This document shows positions 44,255-52,279 of a stretch of DNA of 64,000 bases, piece after piece. The position numbers and the translations under genes were made by a program. Source of the stretch: an uncultured Bacilli bacterium (GTDB taxonomy: Bacteria; Bacillota_I; Bacilli_A; RF39; UBA660); assembly GCA_934148995.1 (NCBI GenBank), contig CAKPDM010000001.1, forward strand, positions 90,164-154,163, given 5' to 3'. How positions within the stretch are numbered: position 1 is the first letter of the stretch; each line of letters begins with the position of its first letter. The notes below the pieces were generated by a model, which saw nothing but the letters and a program-made list of their open reading frames with translations, ran no database searches and was not told where the DNA came from.

Positions 44255-45063
44255 TATTTATATCTTCTCCTTTCTGTTTTTGAATTACTCTCTATTTTTT
44301 TATTTTTTTTCTTTGAATGAATTGTTCTTGTATCTTTTATTCGCTTAGAGGAATCAGTATTTTCTTTTTTATATTTTTCTTTTTTTAGTTCTTGCTGCTC
44401 CTCACTTATTTTATTTTCCTCCTTCTTGTTGTTTGGGTCGTTCTTTATTGTTTTTACTATTTTAATTATATCTGCTCCAATGATTCCAACTGTAGGAACA
44501 ATGATTAATAATACCCAGCCGACTACACTACTAAGAATATATTGAATATAACCAAGTTTTGGAATACGAAGGACTACTTTCCCATAGATTGTTTCAAAAG
44601 TTTGTCTCGATGCATCTTCTGTATTGTTAGCATCACCTTTAGTGGTAAATAAATATTTTCCAGTATCTGTTTTTTCTATTTTTCTTACTCTATGTGTAAC
44701 GGTTACTCCAGAACTTCTATAATCAGTTGAGTTGAAAGTTATAACATCTCCAACTTTTATTTTTGAAGGATCACTTACTCTCATTGTCACAATAACATCT
44801 AAAACGTTGATATTAGGTACCATACTAGGACTAACTATAGTGTATGCCGATACAAGAGGAGGTTTTGTTATTCCTTTTTTCAAATTGTTCTTTTGATCTA
44901 AAAAATTTACAATTATAAGTAAAAACACTAGAATCATTATCAATACAACTGAATACATAATAACTGTAACTATATAATGTATTACTCTTTTTATTTTCTC
45001 AAAAAAAGAAAGATTAGAAAATTGTACTGTAATAGCTATTTCATTATCTTTCAAATTTATCAC
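44254..45063 (-). CDS. sipW: SipW-type (ER/archaeal-type) signal peptidase I
   Basis: 269 aa starting at GTG 45063. The catalytic serine is in SPSMVPN (S80) and the general base is a histidine in TVTHRV (H124), not lysine; this Ser-His pair with a GDAN motif defines the SipW/ER class that processes TasA and camelysin. One N-terminal and one C-terminal membrane helix frame the domain. A highly charged cytoplasmic tail of ~60 residues follows (KKEENKISEEQQ, ending in KTERRRYK). It heads an operon with three further genes and lies directly downstream of four tasA-like genes, its obvious substrates. Confidence 0.93.
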   Translation of the reverse strand: MINLKDNEIAITVQFSNLSFFEKIKRVIHYIVTVIMYSVVLIMILVFLLIIVNFLDQKNNLKKGITKPPLVSAYTIVSPSMVPNINVLDVIVTMRVSDPSKIKVGDVITFNSTDYRSSGVTVTHRVRKIEKTDTGKYLFTTKGDANNTEDASRQTFETIYGKVVLRIPKLGYIQYILSSVVGWVLLIIVPTVGIIGADIIKIVKTIKNDPNNKKEENKISEEQQELKKEKYKKENTDSSKRIKDTRTIHSKKKNKKIESNSKTERRRYK

Positions 45064-45127
45064 CCACTTATCATTCTCCGCTACTATAAATATATCACAA
45101 CTTCATATTTTTTAAAATAAAAGTTTA

Positions 45128-45745
45128 TTATTTTGCTTTAGCATTGGCATGCAATGCTACTTGTACAGTAAATGTTCTTGGAGTACCATCTACCTTTGCT
45201 TGCTCATTTACCCACATTCTTAGACGATAACTATCAGTTCTACTGCTATCAACTGTTTCTTTATATAACAACATGCTCCCTTTCAAACTACCAACTTCTG
45301 TTGGTGATGATAATGAAGTGAAAACCTTTGGTTTCATAACTTCTTCATAAGTACTTCCAATCTTTTTTTCTAAATATAATTTTACATCCTTATCGCCTAA
45401 AGTTGAAGTTTCCTGTTTTTGACCAGAAATTTCATAGGTAATTGCAGCATTCCCTTTAATAGTAGAAATTACACTAAAGTCAAAATACTGATCTTTTCCT
45501 GATAAAGTTTTTCCCACATCATCTGTCATGGGCATAGCGTTAGTGATGGTAATTCCATTGGTGTCTTCAGTATAATCAAGAGCAATATTTCCAGTGGTAA
45601 TAGTATTTACTTTATCACCTTTTTTTGTTACAGTTACTGCTACTGCTGAAATTCCTATGACTAGTAGAACTAGTAATAATAAAATTATTAATATAAAATA
45701 TAATTTTCCTTTTTTTTCCTCTTTTAATTCTTCATTTTCATTCAT
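45128..45745 (-). CDS. TasA/camelysin-like secreted protein (copy D)
   Basis: 205 aa from the ATG at 45745 (AGGAG upstream). A charged N-terminus (ENEELKEEKKGK) precedes a membrane segment ending in GISAVAV, then NTITTGNIALDYTEDTNGI, NAMPMTDDVGKTLSG and a C-terminal DSYRLRMWVNEQ block, ending in ANAKAK. It differs most from the other three tandem copies, especially at the N-terminus, and lacks the FAAFSYS cleavage motif (it has AVAVTVT). It is the copy nearest the SipW operon, with its own sigma-A promoter. A structural or minor fibre subunit is the likely role. Confidence 0.82.
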   Translation of the reverse strand: MNENEELKEEKKGKLYFILIILLLLVLLVIGISAVAVTVTKKGDKVNTITTGNIALDYTEDTNGITITNAMPMTDDVGKTLSGKDQYFDFSVISTIKGNAAITYEISGQKQETSTLGDKDVKLYLEKKIGSTYEEVMKPKVFTSLSSPTEVGSLKGSMLLYKETVDSSRTDSYRLRMWVNEQAKVDGTPRTFTVQVALHANAKAK

Positions 45746-45771
45746 AAGTAAGACACTCCTATTCTGTTTAA

Positions 45772-45800
45772 ATTGTAGCATACTTTCATATTATGGTAAA
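45772..45800 (-). promoter_or_regulatory. Promoter of TasA-like copy D
   Basis: Minus strand TTTACC (45795-45800), 17-base spacer, TACAAT (45772-45777) preceded by TATGC. It begins immediately after the terminator of copy C. Confidence 0.65.
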
Positions 45801-45801
45801 G

Positions 45802-45827
45802 AAAAAAGTGTCAGAGATTAGACACTT
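45802..45827 (-). terminator. Terminator of TasA-like copy C
   Basis: AAGTGTC (45806-45812) and GACACTT (45821-45827) around AGAGATTA, followed by T's on the minus strand. The same hairpin sequence recurs after copy A (47240-47266). Confidence 0.85.
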
Positions 45828-45841
45828 ATATATGCTTATTT

Positions 45842-46444
45842 TTATTGAGCATTTGCTTTTCCATATACGTTAACTCTTAACTTATATGTCTGTTGTGATG
45901 ATGGGGCTGAATAGGTATCCGCTACCCACATTCTTAGACGATAACTAGTAGTAGTAGAAGCTTTGGTACTATTTGACACAAGAACAAATTGACCGCTTGG
46001 AGCACCACTTGCTTCACTCGAAGTAGTTGGAGTTAAATTAGATACTAATGTAGGAGCAACTACTATTGTAGCATCATCACCACTAGTTAAGTATACTTTT
46101 ATTCCACTATTTGGAACTGTGCTACTTGAATCAATTGAGGCCGTTATAGCATAATTAATTGTTGCATCACCACTAATAGTTGATGCTACTGTAAAGTCAA
46201 AAGTATTATTGGTACCAGTTAGTTTTTTTCCTGAATCATCAGTTATTGGTAAAGCATTTGTAAGAGTAATGCCATTTGTAGGTTCAGTATAACTCATCGT
46301 AATAGTACCAGTGGTTACAGTATTCACTGTTGTTCCAGTTTTAGAATAACTAAATGCTGCAAATGAAATTCCTACTACCGCCACTATCAAAATTGCAACT
46401 CCTAAAATAGAAATTAACACTTGCTTAGAATTTTTTTCGCTCAC
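45842..46444 (-). CDS. TasA/camelysin-like secreted protein (copy C)
   Basis: 200 aa from a GTG at 46444, chosen because AGGAGG lies eight bases upstream; the longer frame has no site. The order is VSEKNSKQVLISILGVAIL (signal/anchor), GISFAAFSYSKTG (SipW-type cleavage region), TITMSYTEPTNGITLTNALP, ITDDSGKKLTG, TINYAITA and TSYRLRMWVADTYSAP, ending KVNVYGKANAQ. Its N-terminal ~110 residues are nearly identical to copy B. TasA-type proteins form beta-sandwich subunits that assemble into extracellular fibres; assembly here is inferred. It has its own leader and terminator. Confidence 0.85.
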   Translation of the reverse strand: MSEKNSKQVLISILGVAILIVAVVGISFAAFSYSKTGTTVNTVTTGTITMSYTEPTNGITLTNALPITDDSGKKLTGTNNTFDFTVASTISGDATINYAITASIDSSSTVPNSGIKVYLTSGDDATIVVAPTLVSNLTPTTSSEASGAPSGQFVLVSNSTKASTTTSYRLRMWVADTYSAPSSQQTYKLRVNVYGKANAQ

Positions 46445-46500
46445 TTGTCTAACCTCCTTACAATATAAAGATAACACAATATTATACAATTTAACAAGGG
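46445..46500 (-). promoter_or_regulatory. Conserved leader of copy C
   Basis: Minus strand TTGTTAAATT, an AT-rich spacer, then GTGTTATCTTTATATTG and AAGGAGG. Virtually the same block precedes copy B and a shorter form precedes copy A. It includes a promoter-like TTGTTA / TTATCT pair 17 bases apart. Confidence 0.55.
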
Positions 46501-46508
46501 ATTTTTTT

Positions 46509-46548
46509 ACAAATAAAAAGCATCTTACCAAAGATACTTTTTATTTGT
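46509..46548 (-). terminator. Long hairpin after TasA-like copy B
   Basis: An 18-base stem (46509-46526 with 46531-46548, one mismatch) around ACCA. It follows the copy B stop codon by a few bases. The T-rich part is inside the stem, so termination is likely but not textbook. Confidence 0.6.
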
Positions 46549-46553
46549 ACTCA

Positions 46554-47168
46554 TTATTGAGCGTTTGCTTTTCCATATACGTTAACTTTTAAGATAAATC
46601 TTTGTTGTGTTGCTGGTGCTGTATAATCATCAGCTACCCACATTCTTAAACGATAACTATCAGTGCTATTTGCGTTATATGTTCCTGTTTTTAGGATTAA
46701 TTGACCGCTTGGTGCTCCTGCTGCATTTCCATCTGTTGTACTTGTTAAGGCACTAACCTTTGTTGGAGCAAGAACTTCTGTTTCACTATTGCCACCTGCT
46801 ACTGATGTTAAATAAACTTTAACTCCAGCATCTGCAACTGTACATCCGTCACCTTTTACAGCAGTTATTGCATAATTGATCGTTGCTTCACCACTAATAG
46901 TAGCCGCTACTGTAAAGTCAAAAGTATTGTTGTCGCCACTTAATGCTTTACCAGCAGTATCTGTTATAGGAAGTGCATCTGTTAAGTTAATACCATTAGT
47001 TGGCTCAGTATAACTCATTGTAATAGTACCTGTTGTAATAGTATTTGTCACTGTTCCAGTTTTAGAATAACTGAATGCCGCAAATGAAATTCCTACTACT
47101 GCTACGATTAGAATTGCAACTCCTAAAATAGAAATAAGAACTTGCTTTGATGAATTGTTTTCGTTCAT
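46554..47168 (-). CDS. TasA/camelysin-like secreted protein (copy B)
   Basis: 204 aa from the ATG at 47168 (AAGGAGG eight bases upstream). Signal/anchor NSSKQVLISILGVAIL, then GISFAAFSYSKTG, TITMSYTEPTNGINLTDALP, ITDTAGKALSG, TINYAITAVKGDGCTV and DSYRLRMWVADDYTAP, ending KVNVYGKANAQ. A single cysteine (GDGCTVAD) distinguishes it. Near-identity to copy C in the first half and divergence in the second suggest recent duplication followed by change in the exposed part of the domain, or recombination between copies. Confidence 0.85.
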   Translation of the reverse strand: MNENNSSKQVLISILGVAILIVAVVGISFAAFSYSKTGTVTNTITTGTITMSYTEPTNGINLTDALPITDTAGKALSGDNNTFDFTVAATISGEATINYAITAVKGDGCTVADAGVKVYLTSVAGGNSETEVLAPTKVSALTSTTDGNAAGAPSGQLILKTGTYNANSTDSYRLRMWVADDYTAPATQQRFILKVNVYGKANAQ

Positions 47169-47222
47169 CTGTCTAACCTCCTTACAATATAAAGATAACA
47201 CAACTTTATGTAATTTAACAAG
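47169..47222 (-). promoter_or_regulatory. Conserved leader of copy B
   Basis: Minus strand TTGTTAAATT, then GTGTTATCTTTATATTG and AAGGAGGTTAGACAG before the ATG. It matches the copy C leader at almost every base, so promoter, leader and gene were duplicated together. Confidence 0.55.
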
Positions 47223-47239
47223 AGTTTTTTTTAAACAAA

Positions 47240-47266
47240 GAAAAAAGTGTCAGAGATTAGACACTT
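47240..47266 (-). terminator. Terminator of TasA-like copy A
   Basis: AAGTGTC (47245-47251) and GACACTT (47260-47266) around AGAGATTA, T-run on the minus strand. Stem and loop are identical to those after copy C. Confidence 0.85.
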
Positions 47267-47277
47267 CATTAGTTAAA

Positions 47278-47928
47278 CTATTGAGCCTTAGCAGCACCAT
47301 AAACATTAACTTTTAAAACATATTTCTTTTGAGTTATTTGTCCTGCTACTCCGCCATTAGTTTCAGAGTAGTCATTAGAAACCCATAGTCTTAAACGATA
47401 ATAATCAGTTGTGCTAGCTGCGATAGTACCAGTTTTTAAAATATATTGATCTGCTGGTGCTCCTGCTGCATTTCCTGCTACAGTTTTTGTTAATTCACTA
47501 ACTTTTTGTGGATAATTGCTTTCAGCTGTTTCAGAAGCAGTATCACCATTACCAGTACGTTTTGTTAAATAAATTTTTACTCCATCATCTGGTAATGTAC
47601 TTAGATCTGCATCTTTAATAGCAGTAATTGCATAATCGATGCTTGTTGTTCCTGCTACTTTTGTATCAACTGTAAAGTCAAAATAATTATTCTCTCCCTT
47701 TAAAGCTATTCCTGTAGCATCTGTTATAGGAAGTGCATCTACTAAAGATATACCGTTAGTGTCTTCAGTATAGCTCATTGTAATAGTACCTGTTGTAATG
47801 GTATTTTCCTTTTCTCCAGCTTTAGAGTAACTAAATGCTGCAAACGAAATTCCTACTACTGCTACTACTAAAATTGCAACTCCTAAAACAGATAATAGAA
47901 TTTGCTTTGATGAATTATTATTGTTCAT
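47278..47928 (-). CDS. TasA/camelysin-like secreted protein (copy A)
   Basis: 216 aa, ATG at 47928 with AAAGGAGG upstream. Asn-rich start (NNNNSSKQILLSVLGVAIL), GISFAAFSYSKAG, TITMSYTEDTNGISLVDALP, ITDATGIALKG, SIDYAITAIKDADL and DYYRLRLWVSNDYSET, ending KVNVYGAAKAQ. It is the longest copy, with an extra loop (TGNGDTASETAESNYPQ) and a longer stretch before the C-terminal strand (NGGVAGQITQKK). It is first in the array, just downstream of tatD. It is likely a SipW substrate and fibre subunit. Confidence 0.85.
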   Translation of the reverse strand: MNNNNSSKQILLSVLGVAILVVAVVGISFAAFSYSKAGEKENTITTGTITMSYTEDTNGISLVDALPITDATGIALKGENNYFDFTVDTKVAGTTSIDYAITAIKDADLSTLPDDGVKIYLTKRTGNGDTASETAESNYPQKVSELTKTVAGNAAGAPADQYILKTGTIAASTTDYYRLRLWVSNDYSETNGGVAGQITQKKYVLKVNVYGAAKAQ

Positions 47929-47990
47929 CTTTGTCTAACCTCCTTTACAATACAAATATAACACAGTTACAAAATCAAGGCAAGAACTAT
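47929..47990 (-). promoter_or_regulatory. Leader of copy A, related to those of B and C
   Basis: Minus strand TGTGTTATATTTGTATTG then AAAGGAGGTTAGACAAAG before the ATG. It shares the core with the B and C leaders but has diverged upstream of the TGTGTTAT block. Confidence 0.5.
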
Positions 47991-48000
47991 TTTGGAATTT

Positions 48001-48756
48001 TCACCTTAACTTTGTAAACAGACTAGTAGCATTTCTTGTAGTAGTTTCTTCTATTTTTTCTATACTTGTGCCAAGTTCGTTAGATAAAAAGTTGGCTATA
48101 ATCGGTATATTTTTTGAACTATTAATTTTTCCTCTATATGGAACTGGAGACAAATATGGACTATCTGTTTCCAATACAATATTGTCAAGAGAAATTTTCT
48201 TTAATACTTCTTTTAAGTGACAATTTTTAAACGTTACAACACCACCTATGCCCAACAAATATCCAAGTTTTATGTATTGACATGCTGTTTCATAGCTACC
48301 ACTAAAACAATGAATTATTCCCTTTAATTTATAATTTTTTAATATTTCAATTGTATCATTAGTAGCATCTCTAGTATGAATAACAACTGGTAAATTATAT
48401 TTTTCTGCTAATGATAGTTGATATTCAAATAACTGTTTTTGACTATCACTATTTGAACTTGAGTAGTGGTAATCCAAGCCTATCTCACCCAGACCAACTA
48501 TCTTATCATTGCATAATAGCTCTTCTAATTTTATTAAGTCTTTTTTTGTTATGTGATCCGCTTCTTCTGGATGATAACCAATTGTTGCATATACGTCAAG
48601 ATAATTATTTATTATTTTCATAGTCTCTTCTAAGTCAGAAACTGTGCATCCTGATATTATTATTTTTGAAACTCCTGCCTTTTTATTTTCGTCTACGACA
48701 GTTGTTATATCATCATAATCATTTCCACTCAAATGACAATGTGTATCTATAAACAT
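48001..48756 (-). CDS. tatD: TatD-family metal-dependent DNase
   Basis: 251 aa. Metal ligands are in FIDTHCHL, the GLGEIGLDYHY segment, VIHTRDA, IHCFSGS and LETDSPYL. TatD enzymes are 3'-5' exonucleases for DNA or D-aminoacyl processing activities, with roles in oxidative DNA repair. The metG-tatD order is as in Bacillus; the next Bacillus genes (yabE, rnmV) are replaced here by the TasA-like cluster. Confidence 0.94.
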   Translation of the reverse strand: MFIDTHCHLSGNDYDDITTVVDENKKAGVSKIIISGCTVSDLEETMKIINNYLDVYATIGYHPEEADHITKKDLIKLEELLCNDKIVGLGEIGLDYHYSSSNSDSQKQLFEYQLSLAEKYNLPVVIHTRDATNDTIEILKNYKLKGIIHCFSGSYETACQYIKLGYLLGIGGVVTFKNCHLKEVLKKISLDNIVLETDSPYLSPVPYRGKINSSKNIPIIANFLSNELGTSIEKIEETTTRNATSLFTKLR

Positions 48757-48880
48757 ATTATTACCTCCACTATTTTATAAATCTTAAATTTTTCTTACCA
48801 AACTTTATAGCCAAATTATTTATTTATTTTGATTAGTAAAATAAATCTGTAAAGTTATAACAAATTTAAATAAAAAAAGT

Positions 48881-49066
48881 TTACCTATTAAGCAAACTAT
48901 TTTTATTTTTCTTTTTATAAATGCAAATTCTTATAAAGTAAACAGTTAGAAATATTGCATATAATATATCAAGGATATTGCGTTCATCAATTGCAGTGAT
49001 TACAACACCAATATATAGCAATATAAACGCCATATGACATATTCCTATACCTCTTGATTCATCCAT
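48881..49066 (-). CDS. Small membrane protein (unknown)
   Basis: 61 aa with two hydrophobic segments (about 8-25 and 32-48) and a basic tail (YKKKNKNSLLNR). A GAGG ribosome site precedes the ATG at suitable spacing, which supports translation. No family recognised. It lies alone between metG and tatD. Confidence 0.55.
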   Translation of the reverse strand: MDESRGIGICHMAFILLYIGVVITAIDERNILDILYAIFLTVYFIRICIYKKKNKNSLLNR

Positions 49067-49164
49067 AAAAAGTAACCTCTTCCTATACTACATACAAAAA
49101 ATATACCATTTTTTGGAAAAGATCAACAATATCTTATAATAAATTTTATCAATTTACAATTTAT

Positions 49165-50685
49165 TTACAAATTTTTAGTATCGATTCTTTCAAACAGTAT
49201 TGACGGTTCTTTAACTAAATACTTGTTATTTTTCTTAAATACGAAGTCTTTATCAGTAATGTTTAATTGATTTAAAATTGAAGTGCTAGTATCAGGTAAA
49301 TATGGAGATAATTCTAAACCACAAATACGAATTGATTCCAATAAATTATATAAAATTGTTTCAAGTCTTTCACTTTCTTCTTGATCCTTAGCTAAAATCC
49401 AAGGAGTTGTATCGTCTATATATTTGTTGCTGCTTCGTAATACCTCAAATATTTCACTAATTGCATTTGATACCTGTAATTTATCCATGTGGGCGTCTAT
49501 TTTTTTATCTAAATTATTAATCTTACTAATAAATTCACTATCAATTTCTTTAGAGATTCCTTTGTATGTTATATTTCCATCAAAATATTTCAAAGTCATT
49601 GTTATTGTTCTATTTACTAAGTTTCCTAAAATGTTTGCTAGATCAGAATTATGCTTATTAATTAGTAACTCATTTGTAATATTTCCGTCTTGCGCAAATG
49701 GTATTTCGTGTAATAAATAGTACCTTACTGTGTCTACTCCAAATTTTTCAACTAAATCATCTGCATAAAGGACATTACCCTTACTTTTACTCATCTTATC
49801 ATTGGCCATTAATAACCAAGGATGACCAAAAACTTTCTCTGGCAATGGTAAATCCAAAGCCATTAATATAATTGGCCAATATATTGTATGGAATCTTAAA
49901 ATATCTTTTCCGATCAAATGTAAATTTGCAGGCCAGTATTTTTTAAATGATTCACTTTGATGTTCAGTATCATAGCCTAAAAAAGTTATATAATTTGTTA
50001 GTGCATCTATCCAAACGTAAATAACATGTTTTGGATCAAATGGCACTTGGATTCCCCATTTAAAAGTCGTTCTTGAAACACATAAATCCTGTAGCCCAGG
50101 CTTTAAGAAATTTTGAATCATTTCATTTTTTCTAGATTCGGGTTCTATAAAATGTGGATGACTTTCTATATACTCCTCTAATCGCTTTTGATATTTACTC
50201 ATTCTAAAAAAATATGCTTCTTCCTTAGACTTTTTCACTTCTCTGTTACAATCGGGACAACGTCCATCAACTAATTGGCTATCCGTAAAAAATGATTCGC
50301 AAGGTAAACAATACCATCCCTCATATTCACCTTTGTAAATATCTCCTTTGTCGTATAGTTTTTGGAAAATATTTTGAACTACTTTTTCATGCTGTACGTC
50401 TGTTGTTCTAATAAATTTATCATAACTAGTATTCATTAAATCCCAAATTCTTTTAATTTCACCTGCGATTTCATCTGTAAACTCTTTAGGAGTTTTACCT
50501 TCTGCTTTGGCTTTTTCCTCCACTTTTTGGCCATGTTCATCAGTACCAGTTTGAAAATAAACATCATACCCTTTCATTCTTTTATATCTAGCAATTGCGT
50601 CAGCTAAAACTATCTCATATGTATTACCTATATGTGGTTTCCCTGATGTGTAAGTTATCGCTGTACTAATATAATATTTATCCAT
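49165..50685 (-). CDS. metG: Methionyl-tRNA synthetase without C-terminal tRNA-binding domain
   Basis: 506 aa from the ATG at 50685 (AGGAGG five bases upstream; the frame is open 21 codons further without such a site). Class I motifs: TYTSGKPHIGN (HIGH-type) and KMSKSKGN (KMSKS). One zinc knuckle with CLPCESFF and CPDCNRE. It ends at LFERIDTKNL, where Bacillus MetRS continues into a ~110-residue EMAPII/Trbp domain; that domain is on LysRS in this window. No T-box was recognised in the 210-bp leader. Confidence 0.95.
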   Translation of the reverse strand: MDKYYISTAITYTSGKPHIGNTYEIVLADAIARYKRMKGYDVYFQTGTDEHGQKVEEKAKAEGKTPKEFTDEIAGEIKRIWDLMNTSYDKFIRTTDVQHEKVVQNIFQKLYDKGDIYKGEYEGWYCLPCESFFTDSQLVDGRCPDCNREVKKSKEEAYFFRMSKYQKRLEEYIESHPHFIEPESRKNEMIQNFLKPGLQDLCVSRTTFKWGIQVPFDPKHVIYVWIDALTNYITFLGYDTEHQSESFKKYWPANLHLIGKDILRFHTIYWPIILMALDLPLPEKVFGHPWLLMANDKMSKSKGNVLYADDLVEKFGVDTVRYYLLHEIPFAQDGNITNELLINKHNSDLANILGNLVNRTITMTLKYFDGNITYKGISKEIDSEFISKINNLDKKIDAHMDKLQVSNAISEIFEVLRSSNKYIDDTTPWILAKDQEESERLETILYNLLESIRICGLELSPYLPDTSTSILNQLNITDKDFVFKKNNKYLVKEPSILFERIDTKNL

Positions 50686-50902
50686 AAATTCCTCCTTTGG
50701 AAAGCTAAAGCTATTGTTCAAAGGATAGAATACCTTATTCATTAACACCTTTGCTTACAATAAACTTTATTATAGTTAACTTCTAATTGCACTAATGAAT
50801 ATAAGTTGATATAATAGTTATAGTAATTATTTATTTTAAACAGTTTATATCATATATATAGTCAATAATGCATTCGCCACAAAGATGTTACCACAAATTC
50901 AT

Positions 50903-51457
50903 TCATTCTTCAAGATACTTCTCCAAAAATTGTGATATTATTTGCACAATATGAATTTGCTCTTCACTAAACATTTTTCCAGTATGTATATCTATTATTA
51001 ATGTCAATCCGATGACTTCTCCATCTGCTAGAATAGGGCACACTATGTAATCAAAGGTTCTATTTAAACTATCATTCAAGCTGTCAGACACAATGATTTC
51101 GTTGTATGAAACATTATATTTACTTGATTTCTCATTATTAAGTAAAATGTTTTCTAGTTGTTTTGAAATACCTTTGCTTATAAAATCTCTTTTTAATATA
51201 CCGCTTCCAGCAATTATGTTATCACGATCAGTAACAAAAATACTACTTTTAATAGTATTTGCAATTGTATCTATCAAATTTTGAGATATTTCTTTTAAAT
51301 CTAAGGCAGAAGTAAACTTTTTTAATACTATTTCTTCACCATTAGTATAAATTTCTAACGATTCGCCTTCTCTTATGCGTAATGTTTTTCTTATTTCTTT
51401 TGGTAATACTATTCTCCCCAAATCGTCAATTCTTCTTACTACGCCTGTTGATTTCAT
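50903..51457 (-). CDS. spoVT: Stage V sporulation regulator SpoVT (AbrB DNA-binding plus GAF-like domain)
   Basis: 184 aa. The N-terminal swapped-hairpin AbrB domain reads STGVVRRIDDLGRIVLPKEI and the C-terminal ~120 residues form a GAF-like domain (VTDRDNIIAGSGILKRD, VCPILADGEVIGLTLIIDIH). The GAF domain and length fit SpoVT, the late forespore regulator, rather than AbrB (about 95 aa). It lies between mfd and metG; in Bacillus spoVT follows mfd and abrB precedes metS, so this location merges the two. Confidence 0.92.
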   Translation of the reverse strand: MKSTGVVRRIDDLGRIVLPKEIRKTLRIREGESLEIYTNGEEIVLKKFTSALDLKEISQNLIDTIANTIKSSIFVTDRDNIIAGSGILKRDFISKGISKQLENILLNNEKSSKYNVSYNEIIVSDSLNDSLNRTFDYIVCPILADGEVIGLTLIIDIHTGKMFSEEQIHIVQIISQFLEKYLEE

Positions 51458-51577
51458 AAAATGCTCCCTTCTTTCTAGTAGTATTATTCCAATTTCTCTT
51501 TTTTTTATACAATTAAAAACCTTTATATTATTATTATATACAGCTGCCGTTGTTTTTTTATGTGGTAATTATTTCCA

Positions 51578-51607
51578 AAATAAAAGCATCTCTAATCAAA
51601 GAGATGC
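51578..51607 (-). terminator. Terminator after the unknown gene 51592-52224
   Basis: GCATCTCT (51586-51593) pairs with AGAGATGC (51600-51607), followed on the minus strand by TTTTATTTT. It overlaps the stop codon end of the gene. Confidence 0.85.
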
Positions 51608-52224
51608 GAATTTTTTTTAGTAAAAATATAGTGTTCTGTTTGTTCATTTATTCCATTTATCAATGTTGTATTTTTAACAATTATTCTCATATCTATAATA
51701 TCTATTAAATCTTTTGGATATGTTGTTTTAAAAAATTTTGTTATATCCTTTAATAGTTTATCCGGAATGTTATCAATTTGATAAAAGTTCGAAGACTTTT
51801 TAATTAAAACGTCCATGTTCGTTTCTAGCTCTAGTCTAATTTCTTTTTTTAAATTTTTATCCAGTGTAACCAGGTCTTTTTTTAACAACTTTAGTGTGCC
51901 ATCTTTACTTTCTTTTGATGATAAAAATACATCTTTTTTTATAAATTTTATTCGTGATGCCTCTAATGTTTTAATTTTTTTCTGCATAGATATCCTATAC
52001 TTTTCAATACTTTTATCTACTTCGTGTGTATTAAGTATTAATTTGTAGTTTTTACCTAATAGAAGTAATTTCTGTTTTATTGTATCCATAGCTTCTAAAG
52101 GTGGTTTCATAAAAAGGGGTAACAAATCATCATTTATTAATGAGCTAGTATTATTATATATCAATTCTTCTAACGAATTCAAATATATTTTTAAATGTTG
52201 ATTCAATAACTCTTCTTGTTTCAT
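51592..52224 (-). CDS. Unknown helical protein between mfd and spoVT
   Basis: 210 aa, Lys/Leu-rich and predicted almost entirely helical, no membrane segment. The middle (LEASRIKFIKKDVFLSSKES and DGTLKLLKKDLVTLDKNLKK) may form a coiled coil; the last 40 residues look like a short beta unit (IDIIDMRIIVKNTTLING). No family is recognised. In Bacillus this slot is empty between mfd and spoVT. It shares strand and close spacing with mfd and has a strong terminator, so it closes that operon. Confidence 0.65.
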   Translation of the reverse strand: MKQEELLNQHLKIYLNSLEELIYNNTSSLINDDLLPLFMKPPLEAMDTIKQKLLLLGKNYKLILNTHEVDKSIEKYRISMQKKIKTLEASRIKFIKKDVFLSSKESKDGTLKLLKKDLVTLDKNLKKEIRLELETNMDVLIKKSSNFYQIDNIPDKLLKDITKFFKTTYPKDLIDIIDMRIIVKNTTLINGINEQTEHYIFTKKNSHLFD

Positions 52225-52279
52225 TATATATCTTTCCTTACCCTTAACATCTTAAGAATAACAATACTTTAATAATAAG

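Noticed and set aside
50686..50902. T-box or S-box riboswitch upstream of metG
   Set aside because: I could not find a T-box core (GGTGG-type) or an S-box pattern; only loose hairpins around CAAAGG/CCTTTG are seen.
50903..51457. AbrB transition-state regulator
   Set aside because: The AbrB-type domain is followed by a GAF-like domain and the length is 184 aa, which fits SpoVT.
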